Positions 19,301 to 30,275 of a stretch of 64,000 bases of DNA are shown here, piece by piece. Position 1 is the stretch's first letter. Each line of letters begins with the position of its first letter. The stretch comes from Rhynchopus euleeides (taxonomy: Eukaryota > Euglenozoa > Diplonemea > Diplonemida > Diplonemidae), in assembly GCA_963210315.1 (NCBI GenBank), contig OY723260.1, positions 1,736,001-1,800,000 of the forward strand. The letters are read 5' to 3'. The translations under genes were made by a program, and so were the position numbers. The notes under the pieces are model-generated. The model worked only from the letters and a program-made list of their open reading frames with translations, did not search any database and was not told where the DNA came from.

Positions 19301-21311
19301 CGAACTGATTGCGTGCGCGATGCTGCAGGCACAGACGTGGCAGGGATCACTGGGCACAGAGCGGGCGCGCCTGTTGGAGGAGGACGGGGTGGACCGTGCA
19401 AGAGCAGACGAGGCGTTCCGGGTCCTCCCGTTTCGTGTGGAGAGCTTCCACGACGACAGCAGCGCGTTTGCATTCCGCCACAAGACGCTTGGGGAGTTCC
19501 TTGTGGCGCGGCGCCTGGCACGGAAAGGTGCTGTGGCTGACACGCTTGGGTGCAAAGTGCGCAGGGCCTTCAGCAAGGATGCGCCGAATGTGCTGGAGTA
19601 CTTTGCGGACACGGTGCTCACACGCGGGGGCGACGAGCGCGACACAACGGTGGTGTCCGAGCTGCTGCCGCTGGTCCTGGCGACCCGCGACGCTGGTGAC
19701 GATGCGAAATCACTGGCGTCTGCTTCCAATGCCATGGCACTCGCCGCACGCACGCGGTTTACATTCAGGTGCGACCTCACTGGTGTGCTTGTGCAGGACA
19801 GCGACCTGCGCCACGCACGCCTGTGTGCGACTGTGCTCGAGAAGAGCCGCTTCCACAACTGCTGGCTGGAGCACGCAATGCTCTGGGGGGGCAATCTCAC
19901 ACGCTCTGACTGGGAGGGCTCCTCCTTCGGTGCCCCGCTCCCGCCTCTGTTGGGTCACACCGACGATGTGTGCTCCGTGACTGTCACACCAGACGGGTCG
20001 AAGGTCATCTCAGGATCTCGCGACAACAGCGTTCGTGTCTGGGATACATCAACAGGGAAGGAGCTGCAGAAGCTTGAAGGCCACACCGACTATGTGCGCT
20101 CCGTGACTGTCACACCAGACGGATCGAAGATCATCTCAGGATCTGACGACAAGAGCGTTCGTGTCTGGGAGACATCAACAGGGAAGGAGCTGCAGAAGCT
20201 TGAAGGCCATACCGACTGGGTGCGCTCGGTGACTGTCACACCAGATGGATCGAAGATCATCTCAGGATCTGGCGACAAGAGCGTTCGTGTCTGGGATACA
20301 TCAACAGGGAAGGAGCTGCAGAAGCTTGAAGGCCACACCTCTGCTGTCCTCTCCGTGACTGTCACACCAGACGGATCGAAGACCATCTCAGGATCTGATG
20401 ACAACAGCGTTCGTGTCTGGGATACATCAACAGGGAAGGAGCTGCAGAAGCTTGAAGGCCACACCTCTGCTGTCTTCTCCGTGACTGTCACACCAGACGG
20501 ATCGAAGATCATCTCCGGATCTGGCGACAACAGCGTTCGTGTCTGGGATACATCAACAGGGAAGGAGCTGCAGAAGCTTGAAGGCCACACCTCTGCTGTC
20601 TTCTCCGTGACTGTCACACCAGACGGATCGAAGATCATCTCAGGATCTCGCGACAAGAGCGTTCGTGTCTGGGATACATCAACAGGGAAGGAGCTGCAGA
20701 AGCTTGAAGGCCACACCTCTGCTGTCCTCTCCGTGACTGTCACACCAGACGGATCGAAGATCATCTCCGGATCTGGCGACAACAGCGTTCGTGTCTGGGA
20801 TACATCAACAGGGAAGGAGCTGCAGAACCTTGAAGGCCACACCGACTATGTGCGCTCCGTGACTGTCACACCAGACGGATCGAAGATCATCTCAGGATAT
20901 CGCGACAAGAGCGTTCGTGTCTGGGAGACATCAACAGGGAAGGAGCTGCAGAAGCTTGAAGGCCATACCTCTGCTGTCTACTCCGTGACTGTCACACCAG
21001 ACGGATCGAAGATCATCTCAGGCTCTGGCGACAAGAGCGTTCGTGTCTGGGAGACATCAACAGGGAAGGAGCTGCAGAACCTTGAAGGCCACACCCCCTC
21101 AGTGGGCAGCGGAGCTGTGACATCAGGGGTCCCCCCCTGTGTTGCTGTTTGTGATGGTAACGTGATCCGCATCTGTGCCGCATCCTGGCGTCTGCGGACT
21201 GTGATCGGGATTGGACCCGTTGTGCCTGTACCCTTTCAATGCGCCGGGCTCGACACTGTGACGCCTACCGCTGCATGCAGTGTGCTTGGTGGGGCTGTGG
21301 CTGCTGCGTAG
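16359..21311 (+). CDS. Ankyrin-ART-NACHT-pentapeptide-WD40 protein (NLR-like), two frame changes
   Basis: Conceptual product ~1,650 aa. Order: MGSSASV (N-myristoylation-type start), two ankyrin-like repeats (~40-115), a mono-ADP-ribosyltransferase domain with FRG (~381), FTST (~403) and QEAE (~444), matching R-S-ExE, then NACHT with GDGGTGKT (~578) and VVILDSLDEV (~660), pentapeptide-like DLTGVLVQDSDLRHA (~1138-1194), and WD40 repeats (from ~1198). The R-S-ExE family transfers ADP-ribose from NAD to protein, usually arginine; NACHT proteins are nucleotide-driven oligomerising switches. ATG 16,359 is the first ATG in frame. The frame changes near 17,000-17,030 (one base missing) and near 19,250-19,280 (one extra base, in a GCGCGCGG tract). 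They could be sequence errors, tiny introns or true lesions. Long intact coding on both sides favours errors. The substrate and the recognised signal are unknown. Confidence 0.8.
19953..21086 (+). repeat. Nine near-identical 126-bp WD40 units
   Basis: Nine tandem 42-residue repeats with the frame GHT..V.SVTVTPDGSKIISG, then RVWDTSTGKELQKLE. They are almost identical in DNA. Changes cluster at the residues after GHT (DDVC, DYVR, DWVR, SAVL/F/Y) and at S(R/D/G)D(N/K)S. A tenth, degenerate repeat (21,087-21,210) lacks the WD signature. Confidence 0.95.
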
Positions 21312-23317
21312 CACCGCAGTGTGCCAGAGGGATGTGTGCAAGGCAAGTTGCGGGTCGTTTTTCAGCTGGAAGCAGCCAGTATCCAAGCTGACGAAGCCTT
21401 GGGCAAGACCAAGGTCTTCTGGCGTGGTGTTCACTGTAGTCTGCTAACAAACGATTCTAGTGTGTCCGCAGGTTTGACCCTATCATGTGCCACCTTTCCA
21501 GGTGACACTTGCCACAAGATTTACGTGCGTGTTTACACTGCAGAGCCCTCGGGGGGGAGTTGTGAGGTCGAGGAAGGACGGTGCTCTGTTCAGGTGAGTC
21601 CGTGTTCCTGCTTTGTTCTTCTGTTGACTGGGACGGGCCAGTCCTCGTGGGTTGCCGACCGGTGTGTCCTCCCCTGGGACCCCCTCCTCCTCCCACCACT
21701 TGCATCTGGTACAGTTTCAGTGAGAGCTGAGCGGAGCCATGCTTGCTCTCGGTGGCCAATTGTCCGCAGTCGTGCAGCAAGACGAGTTGGCTAATGCTCT
21801 AGTCGCAGCCATCCCCCGTCCAGGGTCTGCCGTGGGCCAGCTCACCATCTGCAGGTCACCCCGCCACACACACAAGTGGGCAGGCCCTGTCAACGAAATC
21901 GATGTGACTAGGGAAACGGATGTGGGCCTGCATTGCATCCTGTTGCGCCGCAGATCGAACAGCCTTTCGTGTGGTCGGCGCCGACCTTGTATAGAACATT
22001 CCGATAGCCCCTCGGACATCCAAATGATTCAGGTGCAGCCGCCCCGCCCGACATGCGCAGAGAACGGTGTGCCGTCTTGTACAGCAACTTTTGGACAACT
22101 TTTGAAATCGTTTGTAATACACCATTGTTCACCAAAAAAAATCACTCTGCGGGCCAAGTCGAAGATTTGTCTGGGGACTTTTGGTGTCCCCATTTTTTCG
22201 AATTTCGAAAAATATGCTCACTTTGCTCAACTGGACCCAACTCCCCACACTCGCTGTTTCGTGTTCTCCTGGCCGCACGGAGGCATTGCTTTACGCCGCC
22301 TCTTCCTCCTTTCCATTGTTGGGTGAGTTGGCCTGACACAGAGGGCGGGACCGTGCTGATATGCATAGTGACGGCTCTCCCTTTTTGTTGTGCCCCCTAC
22401 CGAGTCGTGTGATGCCTCTCAGCCTGGGGGTGGGCGGTCGCCGATGCTGACGCGCCTGGCTGCCTGCCGGAAGGTGGCGTGGCGCTGGGGTGGTGGCGGG
22501 AGTGGGAGTTTACCAGATTTTTACCACCACTTGCAATACACAAGGTTGGAAGGGGGGCCGAGGGAAAAACACCACACAACTCACAGGTGGGTTTGCAGCA
22601 TTTGTGTCTCTTTGTTCCCCGCTCCAGCCCCACATCAGACATTTGTGTCTCTTTGTTCCCCCCTCCACACGCGAACTGAAACGACAAGCAGACCTGGATG
22701 ACCTGACCTCTGTAACTGACCCCGCTCCCAATCCCGGGCGTGTTGAAACGATGGGTGTTCTAGTGCATTTCTCTTGGTCTAGGTGGATTTTCGGTATCGG
22801 GGACTTGAAACTGTCAGACTCGCCAGTTTGACACCAGCCTATCTTGTGAGGGTGATCCCTTATGAATTTCTGAGCGAGATCCCCCTCCGGCGGCTGGAGG
22901 GCTCCGCCCCCAGACCAGGGCGTCGAACATAGTTACACGTTAGAAAGTTACACAGAAACATAATGTACGTTCGTGCGTGACTAACCCCACCACGGCTAGC
23001 TTACCAGCTGCCGCAGCGGCGAAAGCCCCCACCGTCGGTGGCCGGCGTGCCAGGGGGCGCCTTCTGGCCCTCAGGGCATGCCACCCCCTGATCCCATCCC
23101 CCCGCCCATTTCTTTGTTCTTCTTTAGGGGAGATGTCCTCGCAGTGGCTGTTTGGCCTGACGCGAATCCCCGACATCGGAAACGGACAACAACGCTCCCA
23201 AGGCAAGGTGAGAGAGAGGCATCACGAGGCACCCAGCCTCACCCGGGGCACGGCCCGAGAGGGTCTAGCCAGCCGGCACCAGGCAGCGAAACGGCCCCGG
23301 GCAGGAGGAAAAAAAAC
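21312..23317. other. Gene-free interval between the NACHT and MORN genes
   Basis: About 2 kb without a supported gene. Holds a repeat fragment ending CTGGACCCAACTCCCC (22,208-22,250), a short direct repeat with ATTTGTGTCTCTTTGTTCCC (about 22,600 and 22,640) and a truncated GC cassette (22,885-22,920). Confidence 0.55.
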
Positions 23318-23412
23318 CCCCCCTGTAGGCTGTGCCTGTCCAGCAGGGACAGGCACCTCGTTTGAAAGGCAGCCTACTGGCTCCTGCGTGTCACGCCGTC
23401 TTTTGAACATGA
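23318..23412 (+). repeat. Dispersed ~95-bp repeat, copy 2
   Basis: Second copy of the repeat at 15,651-15,745, with five to ten substitutions and a deletion of three C in the GGCACC(CCCC)GTTTGAAAG segment. Confidence 0.8.
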
Positions 23413-23725
23413 CCCACACTGTGAAGTGACGCTCGTGAGTTCATCACTTCACAGATGACAGTCTTTGCCCAGCCCCCCCCCCCCCCTTTTCCCCCGGGGG
23501 TCAGCAGCTGCTCACTTTTTCCACGGTCGAAATTTGGCATCCTGCATGCATGCAGAGCCACAATCGCAACAGAGAGACACTGCCCTGGATGATATTTTTG
23601 GAGTTGTTGTGCGTCGAACATCGGTCTCCCTGCCTCTTGGTGTGACTATCTTTTTTACGACACGCACACCACCTCCACGCCACACCACACCCTCCTCTGC
23701 CAGGCCGTGCGGCGGCCTGCTGGCA

Positions 23726-26275
23726 ATGCGGCACCAGAACCGCTCGAGGCTGAGCGATGGCACGTCTCAGGCATCGCGGCAGTGCTTGCGCGAGCGGGAG
23801 CAGGGCTGGCGTGCGAGCGCACGTGAGCAAACGGAACCCTTCTCCCTGATGCTGCCTGACGACTACGAGGATGTGATGACACGCCGCACCAGCTCCAGCC
23901 GGCGGACGAGCCCGAGCAGGAGGACGAGCCCCAGCAGGCGCACCAGCCCCTCCCCTCGGCACACCGCACACTGGCGCGTGCCTGGGAAGTACACACCGAA
24001 GAACGACCACCCGCACCTCGGGGACCCCGAGCACTGCCTGCGCGAGAAGCTCCTCCGCAGCTACCCACACCGCACACCCGGTGTGATGATCTGCAGCTGC
24101 GAGAACTGCGAGCGGTCTCGGTGGGCCGCGAAGAAGACGAGCATCAACCCGCGCTTCAGCTCAAACCAGCTCAGCGTGCTCACGGGGGGCAGCACCACAC
24201 CCCGCGTGGTCTCCGCCGCCCGCACCCCGTCGCCGGGGTCACGGAGGGGCCGCTTCCACCCGCTGCACCAGCAGCTGCAGCACTATGAACACTCCCACGC
24301 CGTCCACGGCCCCACCATGTCCTCCCGCACCTCGTCCCCCATGGCACTGCCACACCCGAAGTCCCCCGGGGCTGCTGGGGTGTCGCGTGAGGAGGCAGCC
24401 CTGCCGCCGCACGACAGGGCTGCTAGCCCGCCCATCTCGCCTGCCAGCGGCACCACGTCGCGGCACCGCCGCCTCCTCGGCATGCGCAGCACCAAGATGC
24501 GCGACGACGCCGCACACACCGCCGCGCCTGGCGGGCAGCCCCACCGCAGCCACCACCGCAGCGGCTACGCCACGCCAGACGAGGCACCTGCCCTGGATGT
24601 GCTGCAGGAAGCGGCACGCCGTTTGGAGCCCCCGGCAGCCCCAGCCCCAGCCCCAGCAGCACGGGCGGCGCAGCCGCCTGCGGCGGCTGCGCCTGTGCAG
24701 CCCCCGCGGGTCGAGTCTGTTGCGGAGTCTGAGATTGACGACCTTTTCACAATCCGCTACGACAACGGGGATGTCTACCACGGGCAGATCCGCGGCAGGC
24801 ACATCAGGCACGGCAGCGGCACCATGACCTACCAGGATGGGGGCGTCCTGACAGGCTCCTGGGATAACGACCAGGCGGAGGGCTACTGCGAAAGGGCCTG
24901 GACAGACGGGAGGCGGTATGAGGGCATGTGGGCAGGCGGGCAGCCCGACGGGCAGGGGCGTATGGTCTACCCCGATGGGTCGCTGTACGATGGGGGCTGG
25001 CGCGGGGGTGCCCGGGAGGGGCAGGGGGAGCTGCTGGATGTCGACGAGTCGATCACGATCGGGGTGTGGGAGGGGGATGTTCTGCTGCACTCGCTGTACA
25101 CCATCGACAGGTCGCACACCTATGTGGTGGACAAGCACACCTCGAGGCGGTCGGAGTCGTCCATCCCCATCTTCTCGAAGATCCTCAACTCACGCAGGGC
25201 GATAGCTGCAGCGGGGCATGCTGAGGGCGGCAGAGACTCCCGCAGGACGTCAACACCGTCACTCGATGCCACCGCACCGCAGATGGGCAGCAGCAGCAGG
25301 CGCACCTCCGCTGGCACAGCACATGCCGCCACAACCCATGTGGGCGATGCGCCCGCATCGCAGGCGTCCTCCTCCTCCTCCTCCGCCTCCACAGCCCACC
25401 GCACCACCACGGCGCCTGTGGTGGTGGCGGGGCAGCAGCAGCAGCACCGCCGCCGCGCCTCCTCTATCTCCTCAGGGGTGTCGTCGTCAACGCCGACGTC
25501 GCCTGCTGGCATGTCTGCGGCGGAGGAGGATGTGGGGGGGAGTGTCCCGCAGCAGCAGCAGCAGCAGCCGCAGCATGAGCCACAGCAGCAGAGGAGGCGC
25601 TTTGGCGGGGAGGGTGGCAGCGCCAGCGGCAGCGCGTACAGCACCCCGCGGGCGGCGGGGCGGATGGGGCTTCGCCCCAAGGGTGATACGCAGCTGTTTC
25701 TGGAGGAGTATGGGTCGCAGGTGTCGGTGACGGAGGACGATGTGGGGCGGATGCGCCTGCCGAAGCTCCCGACCCGGAGCAACGCGACAAGCCCGGCCAG
25801 GTCGGTCCGCGGGGGGTCGGTGTCGCCGCAGTCCGACAGGGGTGGGGAGCTCAGCGTCGGGGAGTCGCCCCCGCGTGACAAGTCGGGGGATGTGCTGGAG
25901 AGCGATATGTTCTACCGCATTGATTCGGCGTCGACCCCTCCGAGGTCCACCCCGTCGCATTCGTTGCCCCATCCGTACAGCAAGGCGTCGCCGCCGCGTC
26001 TGTCGCCTGTGCCGGCCCGTGCCCCAGCTGGTGAGGACAGGCATCCCTACAGTGGGGATCTGTTTGCGGCACAGCAGCCGGCAGGCGGTGGTTCCGGCAG
26101 CGCCCGCGCCCCGAAGAAGCTTCTGTCCTGCCCGATGTGCGGCGTGAGGTGCCTCAAGCACTGGCAGCAGAGGTGCTCCCGGTGTGGGACGCGTGCCCTC
26201 GCAAAGGGGGTTCTGGTTGATATCGACAACAACCCGATTATCAGCTCGAACTTTCCGCATAAATATGGGATGTGA
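23726..26275 (+). CDS. MORN-repeat protein with C-terminal zinc ribbon
   Basis: 849 aa from ATG 23,726; the frame is open further upstream with an in-frame ATG at 23,546, but codon bias becomes strongly GC-rich only after 23,720. Features: an Arg/Ser/Pro repeat tract (SRRTSPSRRTSPS, ~52-75), a CSCENC motif (~128), a low-complexity Ala/Pro/His/Arg linker, then four MORN-type units (~345-460; motifs such as NGDVYHGQIRG, YEGMWAGGQPDGQGRM, YPDGSLYDGGW). A long disordered Ser/Gln-rich region with poly-Gln follows, and a C-terminal CPMC-x15-CSRC zinc-ribbon-like motif (~800-825). MORN repeats commonly bind lipids or scaffold the cortex and cytoskeleton in protists; the partner here is unknown. No intron is needed. 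Confidence 0.8.
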   Translation: MRHQNRSRLSDGTSQASRQCLREREQGWRASAREQTEPFSLMLPDDYEDVMTRRTSSSRRTSPSRRTSPSRRTSPSPRHTAHWRVPGKYTPKNDHPHLGDPEHCLREKLLRSYPHRTPGVMICSCENCERSRWAAKKTSINPRFSSNQLSVLTGGSTTPRVVSAARTPSPGSRRGRFHPLHQQLQHYEHSHAVHGPTMSSRTSSPMALPHPKSPGAAGVSREEAALPPHDRAASPPISPASGTTSRHRRLLGMRSTKMRDDAAHTAAPGGQPHRSHHRSGYATPDEAPALDVLQEAARRLEPPAAPAPAPAARAAQPPAAAAPVQPPRVESVAESEIDDLFTIRYDNGDVYHGQIRGRHIRHGSGTMTYQDGGVLTGSWDNDQAEGYCERAWTDGRRYEGMWAGGQPDGQGRMVYPDGSLYDGGWRGGAREGQGELLDVDESITIGVWEGDVLLHSLYTIDRSHTYVVDKHTSRRSESSIPIFSKILNSRRAIAAAGHAEGGRDSRRTSTPSLDATAPQMGSSSRRTSAGTAHAATTHVGDAPASQASSSSSSASTAHRTTTAPVVVAGQQQQHRRRASSISSGVSSSTPTSPAGMSAAEEDVGGSVPQQQQQQPQHEPQQQRRRFGGEGGSASGSAYSTPRAAGRMGLRPKGDTQLFLEEYGSQVSVTEDDVGRMRLPKLPTRSNATSPARSVRGGSVSPQSDRGGELSVGESPPRDKSGDVLESDMFYRIDSASTPPRSTPSHSLPHPYSKASPPRLSPVPARAPAGEDRHPYSGDLFAAQQPAGGGSGSARAPKKLLSCPMCGVRCLKHWQQRCSRCGTRALAKGVLVDIDNNPIISSNFPHKYGM

Positions 26276-29200
26276 ATATACAGGTGGGGTGTGGGGTGCG
26301 GGTGTGTGGTGCAGACCCGATTTTTTTTTGTGACGAATCAGGCCTGTGCCTTCGAAACTGTTCGGCTCGGATGGGGGATTTTTCTTTTGGAAGGGATCGC
26401 CTTGATGCCTTAATTTTCGGTGTGTCAGTAGAGTGTGAGGCGGGGGGGTGGGTGGGTGCTGTGGGGGCTGTACATGTACGGTCCTTCCAACAAATAAGCT
26501 GTTGGGTTGTGCACGGCCCGGTGGGGTGGTGGGGTGGTGGTGGGGGGCGTTTTTCATCAGAGTGGCAGCCTCCCCCTACCCCCGCCCCCCGATCCCCTCC
26601 TCCTCCTGAGTATCGTCTTCCCCCTGCTTAGATAGAACCTTTCTGCTGGGGGTGGCGCTGGGGGCTTGGGCGAGAGGGTTTATGGTAGATCCCGCTGTCA
26701 GTTTCAGAGGTCATGCCTCACCCTCCCCGCCCAGGGCAGGTAACAGTTGGGCCGTGGTCTGGGCCAATTGGGCCAGTGTGGTGTGGGGTGCTGTATGTCT
26801 TCACCACAGTGGGATGGGGTGGTAAATCATGAGAGTGGATGGCTTGCTGGGCGTGGCTGCTCGGGTGAGCAATTCTGCCTTACAGCAAAGCAGAGGTCTT
26901 TGCTAGCTCTGGGTGGGCAGCCGTGATTTTTTGTCTTTATTGGTGTGCGTGGTGCGTACCGTCCCCTCCCCTCGAATCAGAGTTGCTTCAGTGGTGCGTG
27001 ACATATATCGATCCTGATGGAGGGCCTTGGGACCCCATGTCGCTCTCTTTGTCAATTGTCTTCGTTTGAGGGGGGGGGGGGTGTTTTGAGCTGCGGTGGG
27101 CTTTCTTTGGTGTATTTCCTCCTATTGTATAGGCGAGAATTGTCGAACTTTAGTAACGAGCGACGAAGCGCAGCGAAGTCATGCCAAGGGAATCGTACGA
27201 CTGAAGCTTTCGGATGAGCACCTTCATGCCACTTCACAGGGCCTCAATACAGCCTTGAGACAGCAAAAAGTAGTCCGGAACTGTTCTCCACAGTTGCTGG
27301 ACAGGGTGTCTACAAAAAAGCGGAAGGAGTCCGGTTCCCATCCAGTTGCCGATAGCGAAGAGATGCCCGAAGGGACACCAGTATTATACGCCTTGCCACC
27401 CACCCACCCATCCACCGACTCTTTCTCCCACTCCTCACAGCACAGGCCGAGCAACACCTTCCACGAGGGTCTGGACGGAAGCCTGTGTTTTGAGTGAAGT
27501 GGGGGGAATGTCGTTTCTCTCTCTATATCTCTTTCTCTGTATCTTGATTTTTTTCTCTGCCCCCCACACACACACATCACCCAAAAGGTTTTGGATGCAG
27601 TATGGATGCACCAGCACAAGGCTTGCACGGGCAGGCTGCCCCCCTCCTTCCCCTTTTTATGTGCGTTTTGCCACTCGCTAGCAGAGCTGCCAGCAAGGTT
27701 GGAAGTTAGGAGGGAACCTCTGAGGACACTCACCACCATGCAGCAGTCCGGCTTCTGCGGCGGTTTACTCACGGGCCCCCCCGTACGATTCGACACTACT
27801 ATACTACCGCAGACGGCTTCCCTCCTCATCCCCTCTCAGTGAACCCTCTCACTCAGTCTCTCTCTCACTCTTCTGGTGCTGCCTGTGGTGACACCCGACA
27901 CCGCACTGCCCACAGAGCCCTTGCGTGCGCCAGCTCGGTTCCCTATTCCACGAGTCTCTGGAATGCTCTACTCACACCGAGCTTGCACCTGGGGGCGTGT
28001 GTGTCTTGTGTATGTTATATTGTTGGATCCCTGCCTTACGCATAGTGCGCTCCTACACATGGTGGGCTGCGCCGTTCTTTTTGTTGTTTCTTATTTCGTC
28101 CCTCTCTTGTGTGAGCAGAAATCCTCTCACCACACAGCAAGCATCCAAACGTGCTCTATACACTAATCCCACCCTTCATCAGCCTTAGGGCGTGGTTATC
28201 ATTTCAGGATTTGTATGGAGAAGCGTCAACGCATCAACAAGCACAAGACAGGCTACGCGGTTGCTGCTGAAGCTGATATGACTTGCTTTATTTTTTGCCG
28301 CTGCAGGGGGGCGGAGGGTGGAGGGCGGTTGCTGCTGGAAGCACCGCAAGAACACACAAATTCCAACGCGATTCCAACTGCTCGCAGGTTGAAGCAGAGT
28401 TCCAGCGGGTTCGCCATTCCTGTCGTTGCATTGCACACATGGGTGATGAATCTTCGGTGTCAGACTCAGCGCACTGTGGTGTGGCACACTGGCTGTACGA
28501 AAAGGACAGCCCCCCAACCTCTGCTGTCTGCGTCCTGTGGTCGCAGGAGTGCTCCTCTGGAGACAGAGGGGTTTCTCGTTGAATCGTGGCCTTTCGCAAA
28601 AGAAGCGGGGAGACCGTAAAAAGGGAAAGGGGGGGACATGCGTGCAGGAGCTGCGAACGGCTTTAAATTTGGAATTTTTGTTTTCCCGCCTCACCTGTCA
28701 AAAGCGTTGTAGAAGTGAGAAGGTGCCACAGTCAAGGGTTCGACCCGTGCATGACGCTCGCCCCACCAGCACAGGGGTTCATAGATTCTTTGTGAAGTGC
28801 CAAAGCGAGTTGGAGGTATTGAGCAAGAGGGTGTCTGGTGTTCTCGCGATCGGCGAGTGCCCACGGGTTCCTCTCCCCTTTTTTGATTTGCACGACGCAA
28901 AGTTATCTTCGCGCGTCTTGTGTGCGCAAACAGCGGCAGCCAAAAATGTGTGTCGCTGACGCATCAAATCATCAAAAAAAAACAAAAAAAATGAAGGCGG
29001 AGTCTCAGTGAAAAGCGGGTTCTTGCTGTTGATCAGCGCCGCCCAAAACGCGTCTTTCTGCTAGATCTTGACCCCCCACCCCACCCCACCCCCACCCCTC
29101 CCACCCTCCACTCCCGCACTAATATACCAGACCTCCCTCACGGTGTGCACAAAGAGTGGGGATCTGCATTCCAGCGGAACCCCTGTGTGAGCGAGTTATC

Positions 29201-30275
29201 CCCCCCCCCCTCCCCTTGGTTCCGTTTTTTCCCCCTTCTGGCTGTCTTACGAACGAATAATGCGCAAAACCAAACGGAATCCCCCACACACCCCCCCTAC
29301 CCCCCACCCCCTCCGTTCTGAAAGAAACGCAACACCTCAGAGGCTAGATCGTCAGTACGGCTTCTTCTCCCGCGCATCGGGTATTTTGCTTACATGTGCC
29401 TTAGATCACTGTTGCATCGCAGTCTCATTTCTTTTGACGAGCGACAGGCGACGGAGCAGGGTGGGGTCGCGAAGTAACAAAGGGCAACGCATGGCTGAAC
29501 ATTTGGGATTTGCGCCGCCGTCATGCCACAGGGCCTCAACACAGCCTCAAGAGTCTGTGCTCAGCGCAGTGTGCTGGAAGGGGAACGGCGTTTTCTGTTA
29601 TTGAAAGATTTCGGTTTCAAAATTCAAAAAAAATGACTAGAATGCGGAAGGGGGTTGCGATTTCTTTGCCCCTGATTCGGGGATACAATGGAAGGCGGTG
29701 ACAAAAATAGACCACGCACCGGAGTGGCGGGCCCAAAGATCCAGATGAGGGAGGGGTGTACAGGGGGTGTAGCACCAGAGACCGCTCGGTGCGACCTACA
29801 CGAAGCAAAAGAGGTTGATGCGCTCACAATGCAAATCTGGTGTGGACAGTGGAGATCACAACAAGAGCAGGTTGCTCGGTGTGCTCTGCACTGCTGCAAA
29901 GAAATGACGTGATGTGGTGCCCGGATGTGCCAACATTCCCAAAAAAAATACCAATGAAAAGCGGAAAGGCGGCTTTTGTGGGTGGGTGTCTCCCCTAATA
30001 TCCCTTCCTCGCAACCCGCTGTCAACGAACTACAACACATGTCCGGTGCAGCGGGCCGGGTTCATCGTGCAGTGGTCTTATCGCAGGCTGCTGTTGGATG
30101 CCGGCACGGCAGCAACATGAGGCAGAAGCACAACATTGCCAACGGCACAGTTTGTCTCCAAGCATCCATTCCGGGAACCCCGCCAAAAGGCAGTGGAATC
30201 ACCGGGGTGGGTCAGGGTGTGCGGGGTGGCAACAGCAGGGCGGGAGGGGGGTGTGTATCTGTGAGGGGGGGGGGG
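26276..30275. other. 4-kb gene-poor interval
   Basis: No gene supported on either strand. Contains G runs near 27,070-27,081, C/T-rich tracts (29,070-29,110) and a 67-bp segment at 28,842-28,908 (GTGTTCTCGCGATCGGCGAG to CGCAAAGTT) that recurs diverged at 47,346-47,411. Numerous short open frames overlap on both strands without consistent coding signal. Confidence 0.5.

Noticed and set aside
28735..28755. tRNA B-box-like GGTTCGACCC
   Set aside because: The surrounding bases do not form a T-stem and no A-box or acceptor stem is present.
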